Positions 34,074 through 42,551 of a stretch of DNA of 64,000 nucleotides are shown here, piece after piece; the first letter of the stretch is position 1, and each line of letters opens with the position of its first letter. A program made the translations under genes and the position numbers. The notes beneath the pieces are model-generated. The model ran no database searches and was not told the DNA's origin. It worked only from the letters and a program-made list of their open reading frames with translations. This DNA is from Vibrio sp. RE88 (GTDB lineage: Bacteria > Pseudomonadota > Gammaproteobacteria > Enterobacterales > Vibrionaceae), in NCBI RefSeq assembly GCF_013113835.1, contig NZ_VTYQ01000008.1:124001-188000 (forward strand), given 5' to 3'.

Positions 34074-34613
34074 TTAGCCTAGAGAGGCTAATTCAGCGAG
34101 TACTTCTTCAGCCCATTCAATCCACGCTTGGCGAACCAATAGATTACGGCGAAGCGTTAAACGTTCCAAGCGCTGCTGTTTATCCAAAGTCGCAGGCGTT
34201 GAATAGTACGCGTTTTCTATTTCTTGATAGTGAGCCACTAGCTTGCGTGATTCCTCAACCAATTCGGCCAACTGTTCACGATAAGGTGCGGAAGGTTGAA
34301 CGGCGCAAGCCATCAACTTAGCGGAGAATTCATCACGAACTGTTGGATGTGCTGTTGGCTGATCGAACCATTCACCTAAAGCGACACGGCCTGAATCTGT
34401 GATGGAATATACTTTGCGGTCTGGTTTACCTTCTTGAGGTTCTAATACGCAGGTAACCAACTCATTCTGAGCCATTTTATTTAGCTCGCGGTAAACTTGT
34501 TGGTGGCTTGCTTTCCAGAAGTAACCAATAGTGGCGGAAAATTCTTTGGTGATATCATATCCAGTTGCGTCGCGTGTGCTCAGAACTGTCAGGATAACGT
34601 GTGGTAATGACAT
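34074..34613 (-). CDS. aphA: PadR-family quorum-sensing regulator AphA
   Basis: The low-cell-density master regulator of Vibrio quorum sensing; in V. cholerae it activates virulence gene expression with AphB. The 179 residues carry an N-terminal winged helix (MSLPHVILTVLSTRDATGYDITKEF), the PadR motif FWKASHQQVYRELNKM and a C-terminal antiparallel coiled-coil dimer domain. The start is the ATG at 34613, the family N-terminus; a 7-residue upstream extension is unlikely. In vibrios it is repressed by LuxR/HapR and activated by Qrr sRNAs at the 5' untranslated region. A LuxR-like box is present upstream. It lies between cysE and ppc, as in V. cholerae. Confidence 0.95.
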   Translation of the reverse strand: MSLPHVILTVLSTRDATGYDITKEFSATIGYFWKASHQQVYRELNKMAQNELVTCVLEPQEGKPDRKVYSITDSGRVALGEWFDQPTAHPTVRDEFSAKLMACAVQPSAPYREQLAELVEESRKLVAHYQEIENAYYSTPATLDKQQRLERLTLRRNLLVRQAWIEWAEEVLAELASLG

Positions 34614-34847
34614 GTCTTCAATCCAAATGGTCAAATAACTACTAACAACTGCTTAGTTACTGTCGTGCTTCTGTGGCACTTATCATCAGTTAATTTCTTT
34701 AAGCAGCGCCAACAAAGTTGGCCATGTCACCTTAAAAGCCGTTTTATCACCTAGAGCGATATGTAGATGTTGTTGTGTATCGCAAGGGAGCATTAGTATA
34801 TCTAAATAATAAGCATAAAGTGGAATAGAAGGACAAAATAACCCAAA

Positions 34848-34869
34848 AAACTGATAATTTGCTCAATAA
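34848..34869. promoter_or_regulatory. LuxR/HapR-like operator upstream of aphA
   Basis: A 22-bp site with half-sites ctgataa and tcaataa. It matches the LuxR consensus (TTATTGATAA then ATTTATCAATAA) at 16 of 22 positions by my alignment. It lies about 235-256 bp upstream of the aphA start, in a region where LuxR/HapR is known to repress aphA in V. harveyi and V. cholerae. Confidence 0.6.
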
Positions 34870-34968
34870 ATGGATATTTTGGTTCATTATCCTGTTTGAT
34901 TGATAGTTTTGCCACTTTTTTGTTTAAATAATGCTATTTGATTTGACGTTTTCAGAATCAGATATAGT

Positions 34969-34997
34969 AAAGGCTGCCCGTTAAGACAGCCTTTTTT
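34969..34997. terminator. Hairpin terminator downstream of ppc
   Basis: An 8-bp stem, aaaggctg / cagccttt, with a 10-base loop. On the minus strand it follows the ppc stop and is trailed by ttactatat, a weak T-run. On the plus strand the T-run (cttttttg) is better, though no plus-strand gene ends here. Confidence 0.65.
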
Positions 34998-35013
34998 GTA
35001 CTTTGTTACAAGT

Positions 35014-37647
35014 TTATCCTGTGTTGCGCATGCCCGCTGCAATACCAGCGATAGTCACCATCAATGCTTCTTCCAGCTCAGGTGATGCCGCGTTGCTCTG
35101 ACGAGTGCGATAAAGCAGTTCAGCTTGCAGCATGTTCAATGGCTCGACGTAAATGTTACGTAGGCGAATAGACTCTTGACCCCACGGATCGCTTTGCATC
35201 AGGTTCTCGTTATTCTCAACATTGAGTACTGCTTTGATATCTTGCTGAAGTTGAGCTCGCAGCTTATCACCCAGAGGGAGTAATTTAGGATCAGCTAAGC
35301 GCTCATCATAGTAACGCGAGATCTCAAGGTTACACTTGGTGTACACCATTTCCAGCATGCCTAAGCGAGTGGAGAAGAACGGCCACTCACGACACATCTC
35401 TTCGAGTAGCGCCTGATGACCTTTATCGATGGAGTATTGAATCGCTTCACCAGCACCTAACCACGCCGGCAGAACCAAACGGTTTTGGCTCCAAGAGAAG
35501 ATCCATGGAATCGCACGTAAGCTTTCTACACCACCCTTTGGATTACGCTTGGCCGGACGAGAACCGAGAGGCAATTTACCTAACTCCAATTCTGGCGTTG
35601 CCTGACGGAAGTACGGAACAAAGTCAGGTTCATCTCGAACGACGCTTCGATACGCCTCACAACTGACCTCTGAAAGTACATTCATCAGATCGCGCCACTC
35701 TTGTTTTGGTTCAGGAGGCGGCAGCAGGTTAGCTTCCAAGATCGCACTGGCGTACAGATTGAAGCTATTGACAGCAACTTCAGGTAAGCCGAGCTTGAAG
35801 CGGATCATTTCCCCTTGTTCTGTCACTCGCAGGCCACCTTTCAAGCTCTTCGGTGGTTGAGACAATAGAGCTGCATGAGCGGGCGCACCGCCTCGACCAA
35901 TGGTGCCACCTCGACCATGGAATAGTGTCAGTTCAACCCCTTCTTCTTCAGCGACTTTGACCAGTGCTTCCATCGCATGATACTGAGCCCAGCCCGCTGA
36001 CATCACACCAGCATCTTTTGCTGAGTCAGAGTAGCCGATCATCACCATTTGGTGGTTCTGGATAAAGCCACGGTAGAGATCAATGCCCATCAATTGTTTG
36101 ATGACGGATTCGGCATTATTCAGATCGTCTAACGTTTCAAACAGTGGGCAGACATCCATTCGATATGGACAGCCTGCTTCTTGCAGAAGTAGATGTACGG
36201 CCAATACGTCAGAAGCCGTGCGCGCCATAGAAATCACGTAAGCCCCAAAGGCTTCACGTGGTTGGGCGGCAACAATCTTACAGGTATCGAGTACTTCTTG
36301 GACTTGCTCGGATGGTTGCCAGTCACGTGGGAGAAGTGGGCGTTTGGAGGCCAGCTCATTGGTCAAAAACGCTATCTTGTCCTGCTCGCTCCACTGGTTG
36401 TAATCACCAATGCCAAGGTAGCGAGTTAGTTCTGATAAAGCATCGGAGTGGCGCGTACTTTCCTGACGAATATCGAGGCGCACGAGGTGAACCCCAAAGG
36501 CTTTGATTCGACGTAGCGTGTCTAGAAGCGAGCCATCAGCGATGATGCCCATACCGCACTCATGAAGAGATTGGTAACAAGCATAAAGAGGTTCCCATAA
36601 CTGTTCGACACGTTGAAGGGGAGCTTTAACAGCCAGCTTCTGACCGTTTACTTTTGCATCCAGTATTTCTTTGGTTTCAGTCAGCAAGGTACGCAGCTGC
36701 TTTAGCACGGCACGGTATGGTTCGTGTTCATCTTCTCCCGCGAGCGAGCGTACTGCGTCATTACAGCGAGTCATCGACAGTTCACTGACCAGCTCATTGA
36801 TGTCATTGAGGTATAAATCTGCGGCTTTCCAGCGTGACAGCAACATGACTTCACGGGTAATGGTATGGGTGACAAATGGGTTCCCATCACGGTCGCCACC
36901 CATCCAAGAAGAGAAATGCACAGGGCGAGCATCAATAGGCAGGCCTTCTTCAAGATAACCACGCAGACGACCGTCCAATTCGCGTAAAAAGTCAGGTACC
37001 GCTTCCCATAGGGAGTTCTCGACGACAGCAAAGCCCCATTTGGCTTCATCAAGAGGAGTTGGGCGCTGCTGACGAATGGTGTCAGAGTGCCAGCCTTGGG
37101 CAATCAATTGTTCGAGGCGACGTTCAGTCTTCTGACGTTCTTTGGCTGACAGGTCGTTTAACTCGAGTTTCGACAAACACTTATTGATTTTGACCAGCTT
37201 GTTGATCATGGTGCGTCGAGTGATTTCGGTTGGGTGCGCAGTAAGCACTAACTCAATGTTGAGATCTCGCACCGCTTGAGCAGTGTCGAGTTTGCTTATG
37301 TCGTTTTGGCTAAGTTTGGAAAACAGGTTGTTGATGGCGTCTGGTTCGCAGACATGTGCATCGCAATGACGTGAAATAGTGTGGTACTGCTCCGCCATGT
37401 TCGTCAGGTTGAGGAATTGGTTAAAAGCGTGGGCAACAGGCGTCAGTTGCTCATCGGGTAGGCTTTTAATTTCCTCAATCAAGCTTTCACGATCGGATTG
37501 ATTGCCAGAAAGCGCAGACTTAGAAAGCTTACGAATCGTTTCTACTTTGTCCAGAAGTGCATCACCATGGGCATCCTTGATGGTGTTACCGAGCAAGTGT
37601 CCTAACATGCTCACGTTGCTTCTGAGTGCAGAGTATTTCTCGTTCAT
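35014..37647 (-). CDS. ppc: Phosphoenolpyruvate carboxylase
   Basis: Carboxylates PEP to oxaloacetate, refilling the TCA cycle. The 877 residues include LTAHPTEITRR with the catalytic His, the glycine-rich FHGRGGTIGRGG loop, the YSDSAKDAG stretch and the C-terminal end RNTG that is invariant in bacterial PEPC. The start is the ATG at 37647 (MNEKYSALRSNVSML), preceded by CAGGATGACA; eleven further residues upstream in frame are not conserved. It is monocistronic. Confidence 0.97.
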   Translation of the reverse strand: MNEKYSALRSNVSMLGHLLGNTIKDAHGDALLDKVETIRKLSKSALSGNQSDRESLIEEIKSLPDEQLTPVAHAFNQFLNLTNMAEQYHTISRHCDAHVCEPDAINNLFSKLSQNDISKLDTAQAVRDLNIELVLTAHPTEITRRTMINKLVKINKCLSKLELNDLSAKERQKTERRLEQLIAQGWHSDTIRQQRPTPLDEAKWGFAVVENSLWEAVPDFLRELDGRLRGYLEEGLPIDARPVHFSSWMGGDRDGNPFVTHTITREVMLLSRWKAADLYLNDINELVSELSMTRCNDAVRSLAGEDEHEPYRAVLKQLRTLLTETKEILDAKVNGQKLAVKAPLQRVEQLWEPLYACYQSLHECGMGIIADGSLLDTLRRIKAFGVHLVRLDIRQESTRHSDALSELTRYLGIGDYNQWSEQDKIAFLTNELASKRPLLPRDWQPSEQVQEVLDTCKIVAAQPREAFGAYVISMARTASDVLAVHLLLQEAGCPYRMDVCPLFETLDDLNNAESVIKQLMGIDLYRGFIQNHQMVMIGYSDSAKDAGVMSAGWAQYHAMEALVKVAEEEGVELTLFHGRGGTIGRGGAPAHAALLSQPPKSLKGGLRVTEQGEMIRFKLGLPEVAVNSFNLYASAILEANLLPPPEPKQEWRDLMNVLSEVSCEAYRSVVRDEPDFVPYFRQATPELELGKLPLGSRPAKRNPKGGVESLRAIPWIFSWSQNRLVLPAWLGAGEAIQYSIDKGHQALLEEMCREWPFFSTRLGMLEMVYTKCNLEISRYYDERLADPKLLPLGDKLRAQLQQDIKAVLNVENNENLMQSDPWGQESIRLRNIYVEPLNMLQAELLYRTRQSNAASPELEEALMVTIAGIAAGMRNTG

Positions 37648-37846
37648 TGTCATCCTGCCTTGTAAAAAAATTACATCCATTGTTCCTTGTTAAGTAGACA
37701 ATCTAGCGAAAAATATCGCTGTGAGTCAAATGCTGTAGGCTAAGATTGCAAATATTGTGCAAATGAATGCAACTGAGATGATGCGGCGGTTTTCTCTATA
37801 TTTGTTGAAATTTTATTACAGAAATACGAGCTGATTCAAAACTCGT

Positions 37847-38428
37847 TTATTGTTCAATCCCTATATGAGCATGAACGTATTCGCGGATAAAAGGCACCAC
37901 TTCGGCTTCGAACCAAGGGTTACGCTTTAACCACAAAGTATTTCTCGGAGAAGGGTGAGGTAGGGGCAAATAGTGAGGTGCCCACTGCTGCCACGCTCTG
38001 ACGGTTTCGGTGAGTGTTTTCGGTTTGTCTTGCAGATAATAGTTTTGTGCATACTGGCCTATCAACAGCGTCATACCGATGTTAGGCAGTTGTTCGAGCA
38101 CCTTACTGTGCCATTGCGGGGCACACTCTTTTCTTGGAGGGAGATCGCCGCTTTTGCCTTTGCCGGGATAACACAGCCCCATGGGCATGATGGCTATCTT
38201 GCTTGAGTCATAAAAGGCCGTTTTATCAAGCTCAAGCCATTGCCTTAATCTGTCACCGCTCGGGTCATTCCAAGGGATGGACGTTTTATGCACTCGGGTC
38301 CCTGGCGCTTGGCCGATGATCAGTAGTTTGGCTTCTTTACTCGCCTGAATAATGGGGTTGGCTCCCAGAGGTAAATCAGGCTCGCATAGCCGGCACTGGT
38401 GAATTTGCTGGAGCAGATCTTCTAGCAT
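37847..38428 (-). CDS. Uracil-DNA glycosylase family protein
   Basis: A 193-residue member of the uracil-DNA glycosylase superfamily. The family 4/5-like motifs are LIIGQAPGTRVHKT (motif 1) and LPHPSPRNT (motif 2, corresponding to HPSP). The N-terminus CRLCEPDLPLGANPI has two of the cysteines seen in Fe-S UDGs, but the complete four-Cys set of family 4 is not evident, so an Fe-S cluster is doubtful. Real substrate activity cannot be inferred. It overlaps the upstream dehydrogenase gene by one base (TGATG), so the two are probably coupled. Confidence 0.82.
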   Translation of the reverse strand: MLEDLLQQIHQCRLCEPDLPLGANPIIQASKEAKLLIIGQAPGTRVHKTSIPWNDPSGDRLRQWLELDKTAFYDSSKIAIMPMGLCYPGKGKSGDLPPRKECAPQWHSKVLEQLPNIGMTLLIGQYAQNYYLQDKPKTLTETVRAWQQWAPHYLPLPHPSPRNTLWLKRNPWFEAEVVPFIREYVHAHIGIEQ

Positions 38429-39348
38429 CAGTAACCTTTATCGAGATCGACTTCATTCAGTAGAGAAAACCCATCTCGCCAACGTTGATAATTGTCAGCA
38501 AAGATCTCGACCACCTGCTCAGGGAAGCTGAGAGCGGCGATATGTGGAGTGATCGTAACCGCTGGGTGGCGCCAGAATGGATGACTGGCTTCGAGTGGCT
38601 CGTTTTCAAACACATCAAGAAAGGCATGGGCAATGGCTTGCTCTTCTAGAGCGGCAAGTAAACCGTTCTCACACACGACATCACCGCGGCCCACATTGAA
38701 CAGTAAGGCGGATTGGCAGTGACTGAGAGACTGATGATTAAGTAGATGATGCGTTTCTTTGGTGCTGGGCAGAGTGTTAACTACTGCATCGACTCGGCTC
38801 AGCACACTGTTTAGCTCCTGAATATGGTAAGTTTCGTCAAAAGGGGAATGCATAGACGGAATACCACTGCGGTTAATACCGATCACTTTTATGCCAAATG
38901 CCTGAGCCGTTTTGGCGAGATGGTTACCTATCGAGCCAGTCCCTAAAATCAATAAAGTGAGCGCGCTTAGAGATTGATAGGGTTTGGGTTCCCATTTGGC
39001 CTGATTCTGACTTTCTTGATAGTGCAAAAAGTGGCGATGATGTTGAATAAGGTAACCGAGAACGTATTCTGAGATTTGCTGGCCAAATATCCCCTTCACA
39101 TTGGTGAGGAGAAAGTTCGGGGTGTTGCTGGTGAGAGCGTCGACACCAGCATAAACCGATTGCATCCATTCTACGTTGGGAAAGTCATTAAGCCGCTTGG
39201 CGACCAGTGGTGGAGAGGCGAGTAAAATAGCCGCATCTTCTGGATTGTCGGTGATCTCGAGATCCGGTAACTGCAGCTTGTCGATCTGCTGCTGGTAAGT
39301 TTCGTTGTGCTCAGTCAGTAAATAGACTTTGTTGGTGAAATTGTTCAT
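38428..39348 (-). CDS. D-2-hydroxyacid dehydrogenase family protein
   Basis: A 306-residue NAD(P)-dependent reductase of the D-isomer 2-hydroxyacid dehydrogenase family, closest in look to glyoxylate/hydroxypyruvate reductases such as GhrA. The Rossmann motif LGTGSIGNHLAKTA is at about 136-149. The catalytic Arg is in NVGRGDVV, Glu in DVFENEPLE, and His in TPHIAA. The N-terminal substrate domain is shorter and more divergent than in SerA. The product and substrate are unassigned. It is coupled to the UDG-family gene downstream. Confidence 0.85.
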   Translation of the reverse strand: MNNFTNKVYLLTEHNETYQQQIDKLQLPDLEITDNPEDAAILLASPPLVAKRLNDFPNVEWMQSVYAGVDALTSNTPNFLLTNVKGIFGQQISEYVLGYLIQHHRHFLHYQESQNQAKWEPKPYQSLSALTLLILGTGSIGNHLAKTAQAFGIKVIGINRSGIPSMHSPFDETYHIQELNSVLSRVDAVVNTLPSTKETHHLLNHQSLSHCQSALLFNVGRGDVVCENGLLAALEEQAIAHAFLDVFENEPLEASHPFWRHPAVTITPHIAALSFPEQVVEIFADNYQRWRDGFSLLNEVDLDKGY

Positions 39349-39418
39349 CGGCTTCGCTTTTTTCCACTATGGTTATCAAGTACACTTCCGCTGTCTTTTT
39401 CTGAACCAATGAGTCCTT

Positions 39419-40006
39419 ATGCTACAGAACCCTCTTCAACTTCGTCTTGAGAAGTTAGAACCTTGGAAGCAGATTACCTTTATGGCGTGTCTGTGTGAAC
39501 GTATGTACCCTAATTTTGCGATGTTTTGTGACAGTACGGAATTTGCAGAGCCACGTATTTATCGCGATATTCTGGATAGCATTTGGGAGCAACTGACAGT
39601 CAAGGGTGCCAAGGTTAATTATGAGCGCCAGTTGGAGAAGTTAGAAGAGATTATTCCAAGTTCTGAAGATTTTGATTTTTATGGTGTCTACCCCGCGATT
39701 GATGCTTGTATTGGTTTGTCTACCCTGCTACATGGCTTGTTGGATCGCGATGACTTATTTGAAAGCATGCAAAAAATCAGTCAACAGTCGGTACAGACGG
39801 TTGCTCAGCTAGAAGAAGCGCAAACGGGCCTTGAGGTCACCAATGACAATCAGAAAGACAATGAAGCGGTTTGTGAAGAGTGGGATGTGCAGTGGGCTAT
39901 TTTCCGTCCGCTGAAAGATGCTCAGGAACGAGACATTGAACTGATTAAAGATCTTCGCTTTGAGTTAAGAGAAGATGGTGTCAGCAATATTGGTGTTAGC
40001 CTTTAA
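39419..40006 (+). CDS. YjaG family protein (DUF416)
   Basis: A 195-residue cytosolic protein of the DUF416 family, named YjaG in E. coli, where it is also next to hupA. The protein is helical and acidic, with the conserved start LEPWKQITFMACLCERMYPNF and the block EEWDVQWAIFRPL. No function is established. It is convergent with the CNNM-family gene and shares a bidirectional terminator with it. Confidence 0.88.
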   Translation: MLQNPLQLRLEKLEPWKQITFMACLCERMYPNFAMFCDSTEFAEPRIYRDILDSIWEQLTVKGAKVNYERQLEKLEEIIPSSEDFDFYGVYPAIDACIGLSTLLHGLLDRDDLFESMQKISQQSVQTVAQLEEAQTGLEVTNDNQKDNEAVCEEWDVQWAIFRPLKDAQERDIELIKDLRFELREDGVSNIGVSL

Positions 40007-40013
40007 TGAGAAA

Positions 40014-40038
40014 CGGGAGCCATAGGCTCCCGATTTTA
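40014..40038. terminator. Bidirectional terminator yjaG/CNNM gene
   Basis: An 8-bp GC-rich stem, cgggagcc / ggctcccg, with an ata loop, followed by attttatt. Confidence 0.75.
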
Positions 40039-41139
40039 TTAGTGGTCTTCTTTTTTGGTTTGTAGTTCAGAAACCTGATCTTCTTCATCGTCATCACGAC
40101 TTTCAATCACGCCGTGTGTCTCTTTCCATTTCTCCCAACGCTCAAACGCAAGCTCTTGCATGTCGGTAGCTCTGTCCGCTTCATCGACGATCTCTTCCCC
40201 AACTAAGTGCTCGAAGATATCTTCCAGCGTCAGGATCCCCTGAATGGTGCCGTATTCATCAACAACCATCGCTAACTGGAGGCGTTTAGCCATCATCTGC
40301 TCAAACGCTTTTGGCAGAGATAAGTTGTTCAGTAGTACGTGAACCGGACGCATCACTGCCCCTAGCTGCTTCTCGCCACAACCTGCCTGCTGAAGTTTAA
40401 ACATCTCTAAGCGGTGTACAAAACCGATGATATTGTCTTTGGACTTGCTGTAAACCAGTGGGCGAGAAAATGGCGTGTCTTTATGCTGAGCAAGAAACTC
40501 ATTGATGCTCATCTCTGCATCAACACGGAACACGACCGGACGTGGTGTCATGACCTGAGTGACAGGGACGTCCTGAATGCCAAGCAGGTTGTTGAGAATT
40601 TTAGTCTCACCTTCCGCAAATTCACCACTCTCTTTAGCCAGAATCGCCATTGCAGAGAGCTCATCACGCATCTTCGGTGCTTGGTGACCGCGGGCAAGGC
40701 GTTTGGTGATCTGCTCTGAAAACCACACAAACGGTGTCAGTGCCCACACCATCCAACGTAATGTAATGGCGGCCATAGGCGACAGCTGACGCCAGTATGT
40801 CGCACCAATGGTTTTAGGCACGATTTCCGATAGCACAAGAATACCCAGGGTTAACACACCTGAGAATACGCCTAGCCATTCGCTACCAAAAACTACAGCA
40901 GCTTGTGCACCTGCACTGGCAGCGCCGATAGTGTGGGCAATGGTGTTCAGTGTCAGGATTGAAGCCAGTGGGCGATCGATATCCGCTTTCAACTTTGATA
41001 ACTTTTCTGCGGCCGGATGCCCTTGTTGGCGCAGTTGTGCCAGATAGCTGGGAGTAATACTCAGAAGAACCGCTTCGAGGACCGAGCAGATAAAGGATAC
41101 GCCAATCGCAACAGAGACGTAGATGGTTAGCAGTAACAT
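40039..41139 (-). CDS. CNNM/DUF21 membrane protein with CBS pair
   Basis: A 366-residue member of the HlyC/CorC/CNNM group. A DUF21 transmembrane domain with about four segments occupies residues 1-140 (LEAVLLSITPSYL, and TLGILVLSEIVPKTIG as the family hallmark). Two CBS motifs follow at about 200-330 (VMTPRPVVFRV, and LQLAMVVDEYGTIQGILTLEDIFE). The usual C-terminal CorC_HlyC domain is absent and replaced by a charged tail. Relatives are linked to Mg2+/Co2+ transport, but the ion here is not known. Confidence 0.85.
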   Translation of the reverse strand: MLLLTIYVSVAIGVSFICSVLEAVLLSITPSYLAQLRQQGHPAAEKLSKLKADIDRPLASILTLNTIAHTIGAASAGAQAAVVFGSEWLGVFSGVLTLGILVLSEIVPKTIGATYWRQLSPMAAITLRWMVWALTPFVWFSEQITKRLARGHQAPKMRDELSAMAILAKESGEFAEGETKILNNLLGIQDVPVTQVMTPRPVVFRVDAEMSINEFLAQHKDTPFSRPLVYSKSKDNIIGFVHRLEMFKLQQAGCGEKQLGAVMRPVHVLLNNLSLPKAFEQMMAKRLQLAMVVDEYGTIQGILTLEDIFEHLVGEEIVDEADRATDMQELAFERWEKWKETHGVIESRDDDEEDQVSELQTKKEDH

Positions 41140-41491
41140 AAATGTCCTATATCAGGTTTATACCACCACCGAATTTTGCAATGTACCCATCAAAATTATC
41201 AATTATGAAATGAGTCACTATGCCTGGGCATTATTGGTGTGAGTATTTTATATTCGCTTCAGGCCCCACAATATCAGGCTTCGTGGACTATCAGCGTTTT
41301 ATAAATAAGGTTAATTATGATTAAAAACAAGCCTTCGTATAGGAGAGGAAGGTAACAAATTGTGAGTTAATACTCATATTATGGTTAAAAGTACGTCATG
41401 AAAGCCAAAGATCGCTTACAAACCTTTGCCAGATGGGGCATTTATGCTTTAGAGTGAGTTGAATTCGATAACATATGAGAAGGGAAACCTA
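41140..41491. other. Region upstream of hupA
   Basis: About 350 bp between the CNNM gene and hupA, presumably holding both promoters. I see no convincing operator, terminator or RNA gene; the only open frames are a dozen codons long. Confidence 0.5.
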
Positions 41492-41764
41492 ATGAACAAG
41501 ACCCAATTAATCGACTTTATCGCAGAGAAAGCAGATCTATCTAAAGCACAAGCTAAAGCTGCTCTTGAAGCAACTCTTGACGGTGTGACTGATGCACTTA
41601 AAGAGGGTGACCAAGTTCAACTAATTGGTTTTGGTACATTCAAAGTAAACCACCGTGCAGCTCGCACTGGCCGTAATCCAAAAACTGGTGATGAGATCCA
41701 AATCGCTGCTGCAAACGTTCCTGCATTTGTTTCAGGTAAAGCTCTGAAAGACGCAGTGAAATAA
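41492..41764 (+). CDS. hupA: DNA-binding protein HU-alpha
   Basis: A 90-residue histone-like protein that bends DNA and organises the nucleoid. It starts MNKTQLIDFIAEKADLSK at the ATG at 41492, with GAAGGGAAACC as ribosome-binding site. The longer frame with 11 additional residues is not family-like. The signature GFGTFKVNHRAARTGRNP forms the beta-arms that wrap DNA. Neighbour order yjaG-hupA-yjaH is the same as in E. coli, which separates it from hupB. Confidence 0.96.
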   Translation: MNKTQLIDFIAEKADLSKAQAKAALEATLDGVTDALKEGDQVQLIGFGTFKVNHRAARTGRNPKTGDEIQIAAANVPAFVSGKALKDAVK

Positions 41765-41770
41765 TTTATA

Positions 41771-41802
41771 ATGCGCCAAGGTAGTCTTCTGTCTTGGCGC
41801 AT
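41771..41802 (+). terminator. Hairpin between hupA and yjaH
   Basis: A 10-bp perfect stem, atgcgccaag / cttggcgcat, with a 12-base loop. There is no T-run after it. It begins 6 bp after the hupA stop and ends 7 bp before the yjaH start, over the place where a ribosome-binding site would lie. Confidence 0.55.
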
Positions 41803-41809
41803 CACTGTC

Positions 41810-42505
41810 ATGAAAAAACGTTTATTCTCTTCACTAATCACTTCTTTTATCGTTGGTTGTTCTTCCAGCGTTCCTACTCCTAACTTAGATCAGTTCGCTT
41901 ATTACACGGGCGGGAAAAGCATGGGCGATGCCACAAGCTTATACTGGTATACGGAAAAGCTCGCTTCTCCTAATGCTGCTGCAGACTATGTGACGGCAGG
42001 GGATTATGGTTGGTATAAAACCGACTACAGCTGGACCGAAGGGGAACTGAGAGAACTGATTCGTGAAGGCGAACAGCTTAAAGGCGAACAAGGGCTGGTG
42101 AAATATCGAGTGCATGTTCGTTTTAATAAAGATGGTGAAGCGGTTTATCAGCAGTACCGATTAGATGGCAAAGTGCTTCCGGTCAAACCAGCTGAACTCG
42201 AACGCTACAAAAATGATGCGATGACTGTGGCAACCGTGACGAAAGAGCAGGATAAAAAAGGTCAGGAGCTGATTCAGGGCTACTGGGACGGTTCAACGTT
42301 TGAAACCTGTTCTGGTCAGAGTTACTCTCGATTGGAGTTTAACCAGACACTGCCGTCATTTGTGGTGAATCGCCTCGCTGGGGTGGACAACTATGTAGCT
42401 TTCCTTGGGTCGACACGCACCAATCGAGTCATTGTTGAAGACTTACTCATGTTGGCAGATGAAGACCACTCCTGCATTGAAAGACCGAGTCTGCTGTCTG
42501 ATTAA
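41810..42505 (+). CDS. DUF1481 lipoprotein YjaH
   Basis: A 231-residue predicted lipoprotein. It starts MKKRLFSSLITSFIVGCSSS, with a lipobox FIVGC at Cys17. The mature protein has mixed alpha/beta predicted content with GGKSMGDATSLYWY early. YjaH of E. coli, the same family, also follows hupA; its function is unknown. The start at 41810 is preferred over a 13-codon extension because it gives a proper lipoprotein signal. No clear Shine-Dalgarno sequence is visible, and the hairpin ends 7 bp before. Confidence 0.85.
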   Translation: MKKRLFSSLITSFIVGCSSSVPTPNLDQFAYYTGGKSMGDATSLYWYTEKLASPNAAADYVTAGDYGWYKTDYSWTEGELRELIREGEQLKGEQGLVKYRVHVRFNKDGEAVYQQYRLDGKVLPVKPAELERYKNDAMTVATVTKEQDKKGQELIQGYWDGSTFETCSGQSYSRLEFNQTLPSFVVNRLAGVDNYVAFLGSTRTNRVIVEDLLMLADEDHSCIERPSLLSD

Positions 42506-42512
42506 AAATACA

Positions 42513-42538
42513 AAAGGCGCCTCAAGAGGCGCCTTTTT
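42513..42538. terminator. Bidirectional terminator yjaH/purD
   Basis: An 11-bp perfect stem, aaaaggcgcct / aggcgcctttt, with a caag loop, between convergent genes. Confidence 0.92.
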
Positions 42539-42551
42539 TGATACTGAGAGA

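Larger units (their letters stand above)
34614..35013. other. aphA upstream region
   Basis: About 400 bp between the aphA start and the ppc stop. It holds the long aphA leader, a LuxR/HapR-like operator (34848-34869) and the ppc terminator (34969-34997). No open frame of interest was seen. Confidence 0.7.

Noticed and set aside
34909..34937. Promoter for a small plus-strand RNA upstream of aphA
   Set aside because: A TTGCCA -35-like hexamer exists, but no good -10 at correct spacing; kept only as a speculative finding through the terminator.
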